16,644 nucleotides of DNA, taken from assembly GCA_009776965.1 (NCBI GenBank), contig WRMU01000013.1, positions 1 through 16,644 on the forward strand, in the 5' to 3' direction. The DNA comes from Microgenomates group bacterium (lineage in GTDB: Bacteria > Patescibacteriota > Microgenomatia > UBA1400 > PJMF01). The translations under genes were made by a program, and so were the position numbers. Positions 1-6,845 of the stretch are shown here, piece after piece. Below the pieces are notes generated by a model that worked only from the letters and a program-made list of their open reading frames with translations, ran no database searches and was not told where the DNA came from. Position 1 is the stretch's first letter. Each line of letters begins with the position of its first letter.

Positions 1-11
1 AAACAACTATT

Positions 12-1706
12 TTAACATACCTCTCGCCCCTCCACCAATTCCAGCTGTAATGTTTTTCTGTCTTGCCATTCATTAATACTTGGTCTGATCACTATCTCAT
101 ATTCTCCTCCCTCCTCCCATTTTCCTTTCTCCCATTTTCCCTCTGCCTGCCAAGCCATGATTTTTATCCGCGCTTGGCTTTTCTTGTCCCACCACCAAGT
201 TCGCCAGTGGTTTTCCTCCTTCCCTATTATATCAATCGCTAATAACTGCATTTTTTTAATCATCACTAGCGGCTCGCTGTTTCCCTGTCCGAAAGGAGCA
301 AAATCCTCCAGCAACTCCACCAGTTCATCCGTCAAAAGGCTGCTGGGCACCTCACTTTCTATTATTAACTTTGCTTCCAAATCCTCTGACGTTATTTCTT
401 TTTCTGCCGCCTCCCAAATCTGTTTTCTAAAAGCCTCCCTGTTTGTGTTTTCCATAACCCCTCCTCCCGCCAAAAGATGTCCACCCACCGAGAGCATACA
501 TTTTTCTGCTTTTCTCATCAACCGCGTAATGTCAATACTTCCCAAACTTCTTGCCGACACCACTGTCGTTTCCTCATCCACACACATCACCAGCGCCGGC
601 CGGCTAAATGTCTCCACTAGTCTGCTCGCCAGCAAGCCCACAATTCCTTCATGCCATTCTTTGCTTTCCACTATCAACACTTTTCTCTTTTGTTTCATTT
701 GTTCTCTCGCCTGTTCCTCTGCCTCCTTCCACATTTGCTCCGTCATCTCGCGCCTCCTCTGATTTACCGCCTCTATTTTTCCCGCCAATCTTTCTGCCTG
801 TTTTTCATTGCCAGTACACAACAATCGTAATGTATCCAATCCTCCTTCCAACCTTCCCAGAGCATTTAGTCTCGGCCCCAGTCCATAATCAATTCCCTCT
901 TTAGTTATTTTTGTCAAATCCATTCCCGCTTGCTCGGCCAATTTTTTTATCCCCAGTCGAGCTTTAGTTTGTAGGCAATATAGTCCGTTTTTAATCAGCT
1001 GCCTATTTATTCCCAACACTTCCATCTGATCGGCCACCGTCGCCACTCCCAACAAGTCTAGCATCTCCGCCATCGCCTGTTCCTTTTCAATAATCTCCCT
1101 CCATAAAAACCATGCCACTCCCGCCCCACAAACCTTACTACTCACCACCACCGCCACCGCTTCTGGACTACCTTTTTTTTCATCTTTCTTATGATGGTCA
1201 GTGATAATTAAATCAATGGCTCTCTTTTTCAATTCTTCTGCCGCCTCAAAAGCCACAATTCCGTTGTCCACCGTCACAATTAAATCTGGCTTTTCCCCTT
1301 TTTCCATCAACTCATCAATTTTTTTCATGCTTTTCATCGTTAAGCCATAGCCATGTTTTTTGCGCTCCGGAATAAAAGGGATAGTCTCCAGTCCCCATTT
1401 TTTTAAGCTCAGCCAAGTGATGGCCGTCGCACAATTTCCGTCCACGTCATAGTCTCCATAAATCAGCACTCGCTCTTTTCTCTCCCTCGCCCTTAGTAGT
1501 CTGACTCGTACCTTCTCTATTTCTTCCCTTTCCAAGCCTATCTCCTCACAACTTATTTTTCCCATCTCCTCTCTCTCAAAAAACTCTTTTTGTCTCTCCG
1601 GTAATATCAGCTCCCTATTTTCCAGCCATACCTTGCGCATCTCCGCCAAGTCCCTAGGCGTTTTTTTATTTATTACTTCCCACTGCATAGTTTCGCATTG
1701 TAACAT
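12..1706 (-). CDS. recJ: Single-stranded-DNA-specific exonuclease RecJ
   Basis: RecJ is a 5'-3' single-strand DNA exonuclease of the DHH family, acting in recombination and repair. The 564-residue product shows the family motifs in order: DYDVDG at about 85-90, VDNG at 146-149, DHH at 170-172, GPRLNALGRL near 277-286, WHEGIVGLLASRL near 351-363 and GGH at 408-410. These are the metal-binding and DHHA1 signatures. The length is close to the core RecJ length. The stop lies at 12-14, so the gene is complete. Start choice: Met1 (1706) has a GAGG sequence 7 nt upstream. Met7 (1688) lies 8 nt after a TACAAT -10-like box and may be the start of a leaderless transcript, giving 558 residues. The protein is unusually rich in Lys and Glu, as expected from the purine-rich minus strand here. 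The function call is firm; the exact start is not. Confidence 0.96.
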   Translation of the reverse strand: MLQCETMQWEVINKKTPRDLAEMRKVWLENRELILPERQKEFFEREEMGKISCEEIGLEREEIEKVRVRLLRARERKERVLIYGDYDVDGNCATAITWLSLKKWGLETIPFIPERKKHGYGLTMKSMKKIDELMEKGEKPDLIVTVDNGIVAFEAAEELKKRAIDLIITDHHKKDEKKGSPEAVAVVVSSKVCGAGVAWFLWREIIEKEQAMAEMLDLLGVATVADQMEVLGINRQLIKNGLYCLQTKARLGIKKLAEQAGMDLTKITKEGIDYGLGPRLNALGRLEGGLDTLRLLCTGNEKQAERLAGKIEAVNQRRREMTEQMWKEAEEQAREQMKQKRKVLIVESKEWHEGIVGLLASRLVETFSRPALVMCVDEETTVVSARSLGSIDITRLMRKAEKCMLSVGGHLLAGGGVMENTNREAFRKQIWEAAEKEITSEDLEAKLIIESEVPSSLLTDELVELLEDFAPFGQGNSEPLVMIKKMQLLAIDIIGKEENHWRTWWWDKKSQARIKIMAWQAEGKWEKGKWEEGGEYEIVIRPSINEWQDRKTLQLELVEGREVC

Positions 1707-1739
1707 TTTTTACCCTCAAAAAGACCTGCAAATCCAAAA

Positions 1740-1762
1740 AAAGACCTACAAACAAAGTCTTT
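1740..1762 (-). terminator. Possible weak terminator between the 69-residue gene and recJ
   Basis: On the minus strand AAAGAC pairs with GTCTTT across an 11-nt loop and is followed by a T run (plus-strand A run 1736-1742). The stem is only 6 bp, so this may be decay or duplication of the stronger hairpin at 1803-1829, which shares the AAAAAGACCTAC core. Confidence 0.3.
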
Positions 1763-1772
1763 CATCCATCAC

Positions 1773-1790
1773 CCCGACCGTCAGGTCGGG
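1773..1790. repeat. GC-rich inverted repeat (7-bp stem, 4-nt loop)
   Basis: CCCGACC and GGTCGGG form a perfect 7-bp inverted repeat around GTCA in the recJ upstream region. Neither strand has an adjacent T run, so it is not a standard intrinsic terminator. Its role is unknown. Confidence 0.5.
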
Positions 1791-1802
1791 ACCATCTGCT
1801 CC

Positions 1803-1829
1803 AAAAAAAGACCTACGTAGTAGGCCTTT
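1803..1829 (-). terminator. Intrinsic terminator after the 69-residue protein gene
   Basis: Read on the minus strand, AAAGGCCTAC pairs with GTAGGTCTTT (one G-U pair, 3-nt loop) and runs into about seven Ts. It lies about 20 nt past the stop of the gene at 1849-2058 and would separate it from recJ. Confidence 0.7.
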
Positions 1830-1848
1830 CTCTCCGTTTAAGCTAAAC

Positions 1849-2058
1849 TTAGGCTTTTTTTAATAAAGGTAAGCCGGTCTTTTCGGTCTCGACCACCTTA
1901 TAACCGCCGGGGATGTCCTTGATGGCATCATTTGCGCGCACGTCGCGGGCAAAATAATAGATGCGTTGCTTGCGGCCATTTTTTAGGGTTACTTCACGAG
2001 TGTGAAGAAAGTAGGTCTGCCCTTTTTTGTTGGTGTAGCTAAAAGCTTGATCTGCCAT
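1849..2058 (-). CDS. Conserved small protein of unknown function (69 aa)
   Basis: The 69-residue basic soluble protein begins MADQAFSYTNKKGQTYFLH and contains an YYFARDV segment and a C-terminal TGLPLLKK. Small proteins of this look (a KGQTYFLH-like strand pair, then GGYKVVET and GLPLLKK) are familiar as conserved orphans in Patescibacteria, but I know of no assigned function. It has no membrane segment and no metal-binding cysteines. Unlike most genes here it has a clear Shine-Dalgarno (AGAAAGG just upstream of the ATG), its own promoter (TTGACA at 2114-2119) and its own terminator. That implies a discrete, probably well-expressed monocistronic unit. Its plus-strand complement is less C-rich than neighbouring sequence, consistent with different codon constraints. 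The alternating hydrophobic and charged pattern suggests a small beta-rich fold; that is inference. Confidence 0.85.
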   Translation of the reverse strand: MADQAFSYTNKKGQTYFLHTREVTLKNGRKQRIYYFARDVRANDAIKDIPGGYKVVETEKTGLPLLKKA

Positions 2059-2091
2059 AGCACCTTTCTTAAGCTTATTTATAATTAGTTA

Positions 2092-2119
2092 AAGATACCA
2101 CACTTGATACGCTTGTCAA
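2092..2119 (-). promoter_or_regulatory. Promoter of the 69-residue protein gene
   Basis: On the minus strand a perfect TTGACA (2119 down to 2114) is followed after 16 nt by TATCTT (2097 down to 2092). The predicted start near 2085 gives a leader of about 27 nt that includes the AGAAAGG ribosome binding site. Confidence 0.6.
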
Positions 2120-2128
2120 GAGCATAAT

Positions 2129-2698
2129 TTATTGTGCGCTAATTTCGCCCTCAAACAAAACATTCTCTCCTGCTGGCGTGCCTGCACTCTCCAGCGTCAC
2201 CCGCACTCCAATTGGCAACTTCCCTGCCGCCGACACAAACTGAGCCAGATAGCCACTCTTAGACAATGCCAACGCCTCCGACTTTTGCCACTCCTCACTA
2301 CCTCCCTCTTTCAAATAAACTTGGTAGTAAGTCCCTGCTGCTGGTGAGGGTAAGTTAGCAATCACATTAGCATAAACTTTATCACCTTCAAAATCATAGC
2401 GCACTTGCGCTGCTCCCACCAAGCTCAATGACTTTTGAGTTAACACACTAGTACGAAAATCACCCAACCCCTTGGCAATATTGTCCAATTTAGCCTGTTC
2501 ATCAGCGCTAATTTCCGTAATCTCAATTTTCTCGCTAGTTTCTGGCACCACCCCCTCGTCTTTTGTCCTCAAAGAAATCCATTGCCAGCCCAAAAAAATC
2601 ACTACCACAATCGCTAACAGGGGAAGTACAAATGGCAAAAACTCTTTTTCCGCACCTGATTTCTTGGGGGTGAGATTCTTTTTCTTTGCATCTGCCAT
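2129..2698 (-). CDS. Membrane-anchored protein with extracytoplasmic C-terminal domain
   Basis: The 189-residue protein has a Lys-rich cytoplasmic N terminus (residues 1-20), one strong hydrophobic segment (about 23-43, FVLPLLAIVVVIFLGWQW) and an outside domain of about 145 residues. The outer domain carries a TYYQVYLKEG segment followed by short beta-strand-like stretches to the C terminus. This layout, one helix then a beta domain with a TYYQVYL-like strand, recalls the extracytoplasmic part of RskA-type anti-sigma factors or other surface-anchored domains. No cytoplasmic zinc-binding anti-sigma motif is present and no sigma-factor gene lies nearby, so I do not call it an anti-sigma factor. 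The start is supported by TAAGGA 6 nt upstream of the ATG. It is probably an envelope protein of unknown function. Confidence 0.8.
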   Translation of the reverse strand: MADAKKKNLTPKKSGAEKEFLPFVLPLLAIVVVIFLGWQWISLRTKDEGVVPETSEKIEITEISADEQAKLDNIAKGLGDFRTSVLTQKSLSLVGAAQVRYDFEGDKVYANVIANLPSPAAGTYYQVYLKEGGSEEWQKSEALALSKSGYLAQFVSAAGKLPIGVRVTLESAGTPAGENVLFEGEISAQ

Positions 2699-2803
2699 AT
2701 TGATCCTTAACTAATCATTTAACTATGAAATAGATATAAATAGATAGATATTCCCTATTTTCGCCCAATTTATCTAAATGTCAACACCCAAAAAAATTAC
2801 CCC

Positions 2804-2833
2804 TTGATTTTTTTCTCTCATCTATAAGATAAT
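2804..2833 (+). promoter_or_regulatory. Promoter of the histidine-kinase-like gene (leaderless type)
   Basis: TTGATT (2804-2809) and GATAAT (2828-2833) are 18 nt apart. The ATG at 2842 starts 9 nt after the -10 box, so the transcript would begin at or within a few bases of the start codon. There is no Shine-Dalgarno. Confidence 0.5.
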
Positions 2834-2841
2834 TTTCTCCC

Positions 2842-3540
2842 ATGCCTAAAGACCGTCCCGCCTCCGAACTCGACGTTTTTAAGCATGCCATCAGCTCTCC
2901 TCTCACCACCATTTCCTGCGAGCTCGAGGCCTTTCTCCTCAGCCATCACCAGTACCCTCTCCCCACCGGAGTTGCCCTAGACAATCTCTTAACCAATCCT
3001 CATAGTCACCTGCCTCGCGCCCTTATGGCCACTCATCAGCTTATCAATCTTGTTAAACCTCGTACCTCAACCTCCCTCCCTCATGCTAAAGAACACTTTC
3101 ATCTTGCCTCCCTATTAACCAAAATCTTCCAAACTTGGTCCCAATCTTTTCCCCTCATCAAAGAAAGTAGTTTTCAAATCATTGCCAGCCATTACCTTTA
3201 TGGCAACCCTCATCGCCTCCATCTCGCCCTCTCCCATCTCCTCAATAACGCTGCCGAAAGCTATCCTCCCTCCCATCCTCATAAAAAGATTCTCTTTCAT
3301 GCTTTCCCTTGTGCCATTGGTGCCCTCTTGCTCATCACCGACTATGGCTGCGGCCTCACCAAAGCCCAGCTCAAAAAGATCACTAACCTCAACTATTCCA
3401 CCAAACCCCATTCTCAGGGAATCGGCCTTTGGGAAGCTCATCAAATCATCCATCAGGAGTTTTCCGGCAACTTATGTTTTACCTCTGTTCCCAACAAGGG
3501 CACCACCGTCGGTGTCTTTCTTCCTTGTGAAGAAGACTAA
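2842..3540 (+). CDS. Soluble histidine-kinase-like protein without sensor domain
   Basis: The 232-residue protein has a degenerate H-box near the N terminus (FKHAISSPLTTI, His15 with the conserved Pro), then a GHKL ATPase domain: N-box HLLNNAAE (about 133-139), G1-like DYGCG (167-171), STKP (186-189) and G2-like SQGIGLWEA (191-199), ending in a GTTVGVFLP strand. This order is that of a two-component kinase core. There is no transmembrane segment or PAS, HAMP or GAF domain, and no response regulator lies beside it. The H-box lacks the usual acidic residue after His, so phosphotransfer is plausible but unproven. It may receive signals from a partner protein or act as a GHKL ATPase. It sits 18 nt upstream of ruvX. 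The protein is rich in His, Leu, Ser and Pro, in line with the C-rich coding strand. Confidence 0.8.
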   Translation: MPKDRPASELDVFKHAISSPLTTISCELEAFLLSHHQYPLPTGVALDNLLTNPHSHLPRALMATHQLINLVKPRTSTSLPHAKEHFHLASLLTKIFQTWSQSFPLIKESSFQIIASHYLYGNPHRLHLALSHLLNNAAESYPPSHPHKKILFHAFPCAIGALLLITDYGCGLTKAQLKKITNLNYSTKPHSQGIGLWEAHQIIHQEFSGNLCFTSVPNKGTTVGVFLPCEED

Positions 3541-3541
3541 T

Positions 3542-3552
3542 TATGCTATACT
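3542..3552 (+). promoter_or_regulatory. Extended -10 promoter directly before ruvX
   Basis: TATGCTATACT is an extended -10 element (TGn plus TATACT at 3547-3552). The ruvX ATG follows after 6 nt, which would make the transcript leaderless. It overlaps the 3' end of the kinase-like gene and its short spacer. Confidence 0.55.
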
Positions 3553-3558
3553 TGCCTT

Positions 3559-3927
3559 ATGAAAATCATGGGACTTGATTATGGCTCCAAAAGAGTCGGC
3601 GTGGCTCTTTCCTTTGGCGACGCTCTCGCCGAGCCCGAAACCATCTTAACCAACGACTCTCATTTATTTTCCCGTCTCGCCACCACCATCCAAGAACATC
3701 ATGTCCAAAAAATTGTGCTTGGTGTCACCGACGGTTCCATGCAGTCCGCCATCACTCAATTTCAACATTCCCTCACCCAACAGTTCCATCTTCCGGTGGA
3801 ACTGATGGACGAAGCCTTTTCCTCCTCAGAGGCGGCCCAAAAAACATCTAGCACTCACCTCGACGACAAAGCTGCAGCTATTATTTTACAAAATTATTTA
3901 GATATTCATCGTGCCCCAGCAACCTAA
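3559..3927 (+). CDS. ruvX: Putative Holliday junction resolvase RuvX (YqgF family)
   Basis: RuvX/YqgF is an RNase H-fold nuclease implicated in Holliday junction resolution and pre-16S rRNA 5' maturation. The 122-residue product begins MKIMGLDYGSKRVGVAL, carrying the first catalytic Asp (D7). It continues with KIVLGV (51-56), a DEAFSS segment (D84/E85, matching the family DERxTT/S) and a C-terminal LDDKAAAIILQNYL with D102/D103. It is slightly shorter than the usual 135-140 residues. The start is 18 nt after the upstream stop and 6 nt after an extended -10 box. The 3' end overlaps the GTG-started HAD gene by 17 nt. The assignment rests on the complete set of acidic motifs. Confidence 0.93.
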   Translation: MKIMGLDYGSKRVGVALSFGDALAEPETILTNDSHLFSRLATTIQEHHVQKIVLGVTDGSMQSAITQFQHSLTQQFHLPVELMDEAFSSSEAAQKTSSTHLDDKAAAIILQNYLDIHRAPAT

Positions 3928-4600
3928 AAAACCCATTATCATTTTTGACTTCGACGGCACTCTCGTCGATAGTTTCACTCCCGCGCTAGAATATCTTTTT
4001 ACCACTCTCATCCCCCAATTCAAAATCACCGAAATCTCTCGCGCCCAAATCGACCAGCTACGCTCCCAAACCCTTTTCCAGCTCATCAAAAAAATCCGCT
4101 TCGGCTGGCTTAAAGTCCCTCTTATCATCTGGAAGATCAACCGCTGGTCCGATCAATACGCTTGGAGTTTTGCCCTTTATGACCATGTCCCCGAACTTAT
4201 CCGTAGCCTCAAAAAACATGGCTACAGCCTCCATATTCTCACCTCTAATAAAACGTTCGTGGTGGAGACAGTTCTTCGCCATCACCAGCTCCTCGAGGAG
4301 TTTACTTCCATTCATGCCAGCGGTGGTCTTTTTAATAAGGATAAAAAACTCCTCCAACTCCTTCGTCAGCTCAATTTACAAAAGTCAGACATAGTTTATG
4401 TGGGCGACGAGATTCGCGACATTCAAGCCTGCCGTCGCGCCGATGTACGCATCATTAGTGTTAGTTATGGTCTCAATTCCAGCGCTGGACTTCGCCAGTT
4501 TAAGCCCGATTTTCTGGTCGAAGAACCCCGCGATGTTTTTAGTATTGTAGAGAAACTTCATCATGAGTCAACTCCTCCTTCGCCAGCTCTGGCTGACTAA
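3911..4600 (+). CDS. HAD-superfamily hydrolase (phosphoglycolate-phosphatase-like)
   Basis: The 229-residue protein carries the four HAD motifs: DFDGTLVDS (nucleophile D13, acid/base D15), ILTSN (109-113), a Lys-rich NKDKK (142-146) and VGDEIRDIQAC (164-174). A helical cap lies between motifs I and II. This is the layout of the Gph/PGMB branch, which dephosphorylates small phosphorylated metabolites. The substrate cannot be read from sequence. The start is GTG at 3911, giving MPQQPKKPIIIFDFDGT; it lies inside the end of ruvX, so translation is probably coupled. The 3' end overlaps recF by 38 nt. Position between ruvX and recF could hint at salvage of 2-phosphoglycolate arising from DNA end repair, but that is inference from context only. 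Confidence 0.9.
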   Translation: MPQQPKKPIIIFDFDGTLVDSFTPALEYLFTTLIPQFKITEISRAQIDQLRSQTLFQLIKKIRFGWLKVPLIIWKINRWSDQYAWSFALYDHVPELIRSLKKHGYSLHILTSNKTFVVETVLRHHQLLEEFTSIHASGGLFNKDKKLLQLLRQLNLQKSDIVYVGDEIRDIQACRRADVRIISVSYGLNSSAGLRQFKPDFLVEEPRDVFSIVEKLHHESTPPSPALAD

Positions 4601-5681
4601 TTGGCGCAAGTTCGACGACTACCTCTGGGAAGTACAAAAACCCGTCAGCCTCTTTTGTGCTCCCAATGCCTCTGGCAAAACCTCTATTCTCGAAGCCATT
4701 GGTTTTCTCTCCAGTTCCGGCAGTTTTCGTGATGCCCTCACTCCCGATTTAATCAATTTTGATAAAGAACTCAGTCGTATCGCAGCCGTTATCCAGCAGG
4801 AGGGCAAGCCTGCCACCGACCGCCTCGAGATTATGCTCACCAGAGGTCAGGTAAATGGCAAAAGAACCAATAGCAAGCTCTATTCCCTCAACTTCGCCGG
4901 CAAAAGAAAGAAAGACTTTATTGGTCAATTTGGAGCGGTCATTTTTTGCCCCGAAGACATGCGCCTCATCGAAGGCAGCCCCCATCGTCGCCGCCGCTGG
5001 ATGAACTATCTCCTCGCCACTCTCGACGATAAATATGCTCAGGCTCTAAAAAATTACGAAGCCATTCTGCTGCGTCGCAATAAACTCCTTTCCGACATCA
5101 AAGATCAAAAGCAGGGCAAGGAAGCTCTCAGCTACTATAACCAAGGCCTCCTCAAATACGGCATGCTGCTCCAGCAAAAACGTGCCGACTTAGCCGCTTT
5201 TTGCTCTCAACTCATTCTCCCTCTCGACTTCAATTTCATTTTCGAGCCCTCTTTGATTAATGAAGAACGCCTCTCCAGCTATCTAGACAAGGAATATATC
5301 GTTGGCCATACCCTCATCGGCCCCCAAAAGGACGATTTTCATCTCCAGTATAATTTTGCCCCTCCCTCCCAGCCCGCTCGCCATCTCAATATCGCCACTT
5401 TTGGCTCGCGCGGTCAGCAGCGCCTCGGAGTTCTATATCTTAAGCTGTGTGAACTTAAGTTCAACGAGTCCGTTTTAAGTACTAGAGTAGGGGAGAACCA
5501 TCGTCCTCTTTTATTGCTCGACGACATCTTTTCTGAGCTCGACGAGTCCGCCCAAAAACTAGTTATTTCCTTAATGGAGGACTATCAAACCATCCTCACC
5601 ACTGCTCAGGAAGCAACTAAGGAGCTATTGGTGCAGGCTCTACCAGACAATAGGTTAGAGGTAGTAGATCTGGCCTCCTAA
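4563..5681 (+). CDS. recF: DNA replication and repair protein RecF
   Basis: RecF is an SMC-like ATPase that binds gapped DNA and helps RecO/RecR load RecA. The 372-residue product starts MSQLLLRQLWLTNWRKFDDY, matching the family start, then has Walker A APNASGKTSILEAI (about 33-46), FCPEDMRLIEGSPHRRRRW (128-146), GPQKDDF (253-259), signature GSRGQQRLG (281-289) and Walker B LLLLDDIFSELD (316-327). Length is typical. Walker A reads A-P-N-A-S-G-K-T where the family usually has G-x-N-G-x-G-K-T; the GKT core is intact, so it should still bind ATP. The ATG lies inside the HAD gene (38-nt overlap) with no clear Shine-Dalgarno, which points to translational coupling. dnaA and dnaN are not adjacent, unlike the classical origin cluster. 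Confidence 0.95.
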   Translation: MSQLLLRQLWLTNWRKFDDYLWEVQKPVSLFCAPNASGKTSILEAIGFLSSSGSFRDALTPDLINFDKELSRIAAVIQQEGKPATDRLEIMLTRGQVNGKRTNSKLYSLNFAGKRKKDFIGQFGAVIFCPEDMRLIEGSPHRRRRWMNYLLATLDDKYAQALKNYEAILLRRNKLLSDIKDQKQGKEALSYYNQGLLKYGMLLQQKRADLAAFCSQLILPLDFNFIFEPSLINEERLSSYLDKEYIVGHTLIGPQKDDFHLQYNFAPPSQPARHLNIATFGSRGQQRLGVLYLKLCELKFNESVLSTRVGENHRPLLLLDDIFSELDESAQKLVISLMEDYQTILTTAQEATKELLVQALPDNRLEVVDLAS

Positions 5682-5691
5682 TTTTTCTACA

Positions 5692-5702
5692 TATGTTATA
5701 AT
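5692..5702 (+). promoter_or_regulatory. Extended -10 promoter before the DEDDy exonuclease gene
   Basis: TATGTTATAAT contains a perfect TATAAT (5697-5702) preceded by TGT. The ATG at 5714 is 11 nt downstream, predicting a leader of only about 4-5 nt. No Shine-Dalgarno is present. Confidence 0.6.
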
Positions 5703-5713
5703 CTTTTTTCATC

Positions 5714-6298
5714 ATGCTCCAACTCTTTTTCGATGTAGAAACCAAAAACTCCATGGAAGACGTCGGCGGTCACTTCCCCGAACGCCTCGACATTTCTTTT
5801 ATTGGCGCCCGTCTGCGCGACAGCAGTTCCGGCCAAGAAGAAACAAAAAGCTTTTTTGAGCAAGATCTGGACAAGTTCTGTGACCTTCTCGACCAAGCCG
5901 ATGTCATCATCGGTTATAACTCCGACGGCTTCGATCTCCCCACCCTCACCCGCCACTATCAGGGTAATCTCAAATCCCTTCCCAGCCTCGACCTTATGGC
6001 TCGGATCAAAAAAAGCTGCGGCCATCGGATTAGTCTCGACGCTGTGTCCAAAGCCACTTTTGATTCAGGCAAAACTGGCTCCGGCATTGATGCGATTAAC
6101 TATTATAAACAAGGTCGTCTCCAAGAACTGGCCGACTACTGCCTCCAAGATGTCAAAATAACTCGTGACCTTTATGATTTTGGTTTCAAAAATGGTTTTG
6201 TCAAGTTCTACAATAAATGGAACCGCCTCATTAAATGTCCGGTGGATTTTGACTTCAGGATCAAGCCCAAACTCGGCAAACAAGATGCCTTGTTTTAA
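5714..6298 (+). CDS. DEDDy 3'-5' exonuclease-like protein (RNase H-like fold)
   Basis: The 194-residue protein shows an exonuclease acidic set: FFDVETK (D7, E9), VIIGYNSDGFDLPTL (D74 in ExoII position) and YCLQDVKIT (Y142, D146; ExoIII of the DEDDy type). This pattern matches predicted PolB-exonuclease-like and YprB-type RNase H-like proteins, which cleave nucleotides from 3' ends with two metal ions. The HRISLDAVSKATF segment (104-116) and the following loop also resemble this group. It lacks a polymerase or helicase domain, so it is a stand-alone nuclease. Its substrate, DNA or RNA, cannot be judged from sequence. It has its own extended -10 promoter, so it may be expressed apart from recF although it follows after only 32 nt. 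Confidence 0.85.
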   Translation: MLQLFFDVETKNSMEDVGGHFPERLDISFIGARLRDSSSGQEETKSFFEQDLDKFCDLLDQADVIIGYNSDGFDLPTLTRHYQGNLKSLPSLDLMARIKKSCGHRISLDAVSKATFDSGKTGSGIDAINYYKQGRLQELADYCLQDVKITRDLYDFGFKNGFVKFYNKWNRLIKCPVDFDFRIKPKLGKQDALF

Positions 6299-6305
6299 GC
6301 ACCAC

Positions 6306-6333
6306 TTGTGTTATACTATGCATATAGTATAAA
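6306..6333 (+). promoter_or_regulatory. Promoter of the first pilin-like gene, with overlapping palindrome
   Basis: TTGTGT (6306-6311) and TATAAA (6328-6333) are 16 nt apart, upstream of a leader of about 30 nt with an AAGGA ribosome binding site. Between and over them lies the inverted repeat TATACTA-TGCATA-TAGTATA (6312-6331), placed like an operator that could occlude the promoter. Confidence 0.5.
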
Positions 6334-6370
6334 ATAGTAAGTTGTTAATACAATTAAGTGAAAGGAAAAA

Positions 6371-6778
6371 ATGAACAAAGTCACTAAAACCGTTACTGGT
6401 ATTGTGAGTAGTGCTTCCGCTCTGGCTATGAGCTCCAGCAGTGTCCTCGCCGAAACCATCACTAAGCCCAGATGGGCCATCGGTGGCGATGGAGATGGCA
6501 AAAGCCAGCTCGGCAATATTATCTCCAATGTGCTCAACATCGTCTTTGCTGTTGGTGTCATCTTGGCCCTATTTTATCTCATCTGGGGTGCCTTCACTTG
6601 GATCACTTCTGGTGGTGACAAAGCCAAAACCGCCGATGCTCGCAATAAAATCATTGCCTCTGTCGTTGGCTTGATTTTACTCGCCGCCACTTGGGCGTTC
6701 CTAAACCTTGTGCTTACCGTCATCTACGGTAGCGGCACTTCCATTGACACCGTCATCAACGACAATTTACAACTATAA
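6371..6778 (+). CDS. Pilin-like membrane protein (T4SS_pilin type), first of two
   Basis: The 135-residue protein has an N-terminal signal-like segment (residues 1-27, ending SSSVLA before ETI), then two hydrophobic helices (about 49-71 and 90-113) joined by a short polar loop with TSGGDKAKTADARNKI. This is the architecture of VirB2/TrbC-like small pilin subunits and of the T4SS_pilin family that is abundant in Patescibacteria. The loop GGDKAK...ARNKI is a typical element of that group. The start is fixed by an AAGGA Shine-Dalgarno 6-7 nt upstream, one of the few clear ones in the window, suggesting high expression. A strong terminator follows 17 nt after the stop. No secretion ATPase or VirB4 gene is in the window, so a role in pili, secretion or cell contact is inference. 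Confidence 0.82.
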   Translation: MNKVTKTVTGIVSSASALAMSSSSVLAETITKPRWAIGGDGDGKSQLGNIISNVLNIVFAVGVILALFYLIWGAFTWITSGGDKAKTADARNKIIASVVGLILLAATWAFLNLVLTVIYGSGTSIDTVINDNLQL

Positions 6779-6794
6779 TATTCTGCGCGGTATT

Positions 6795-6829
6795 AATCCC
6801 TCTCTCATTCAATTGGGAGAGGGATTTTT
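6795..6829 (+). terminator. Strong intrinsic terminator after the first pilin-like gene
   Basis: AATCCCTCTC (6795-6804) and GAGAGGGATT (6817-6826) form a perfect 10-bp stem, extendable by two pairs. The T run at 6825-6829 follows. It ends the transcript of the gene at 6371-6778 and isolates the second pilin-like gene. Confidence 0.88.
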
Positions 6830-6830
6830 G

Positions 6831-6839
6831 TGATATAAT
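6831..6839 (+). promoter_or_regulatory. -10 promoter of the second pilin-like gene
   Basis: TGATATAAT includes TATAAT (6834-6839), immediately after the terminator T run. The ATG at 6846 is 6 nt downstream, so the message would be leaderless. No Shine-Dalgarno is visible. Confidence 0.55.
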
Positions 6840-6845
6840 AACCTT

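Noticed and set aside
157..762. Plus-strand open frame of about 200 codons inside recJ
   Set aside because: It lies antisense to a complete RecJ with all motifs, its translation is low-complexity Ser/Phe/Ile-rich, and it arises from the C/T-rich plus strand that rarely yields stops.
2699..2803. A/T-rich stretch with repeated ATAGATA before the membrane-anchored protein gene
   Set aside because: It probably holds the promoter of the minus-strand gene, but several overlapping -10-like boxes occur and none has a convincing -35, so no single site is called.
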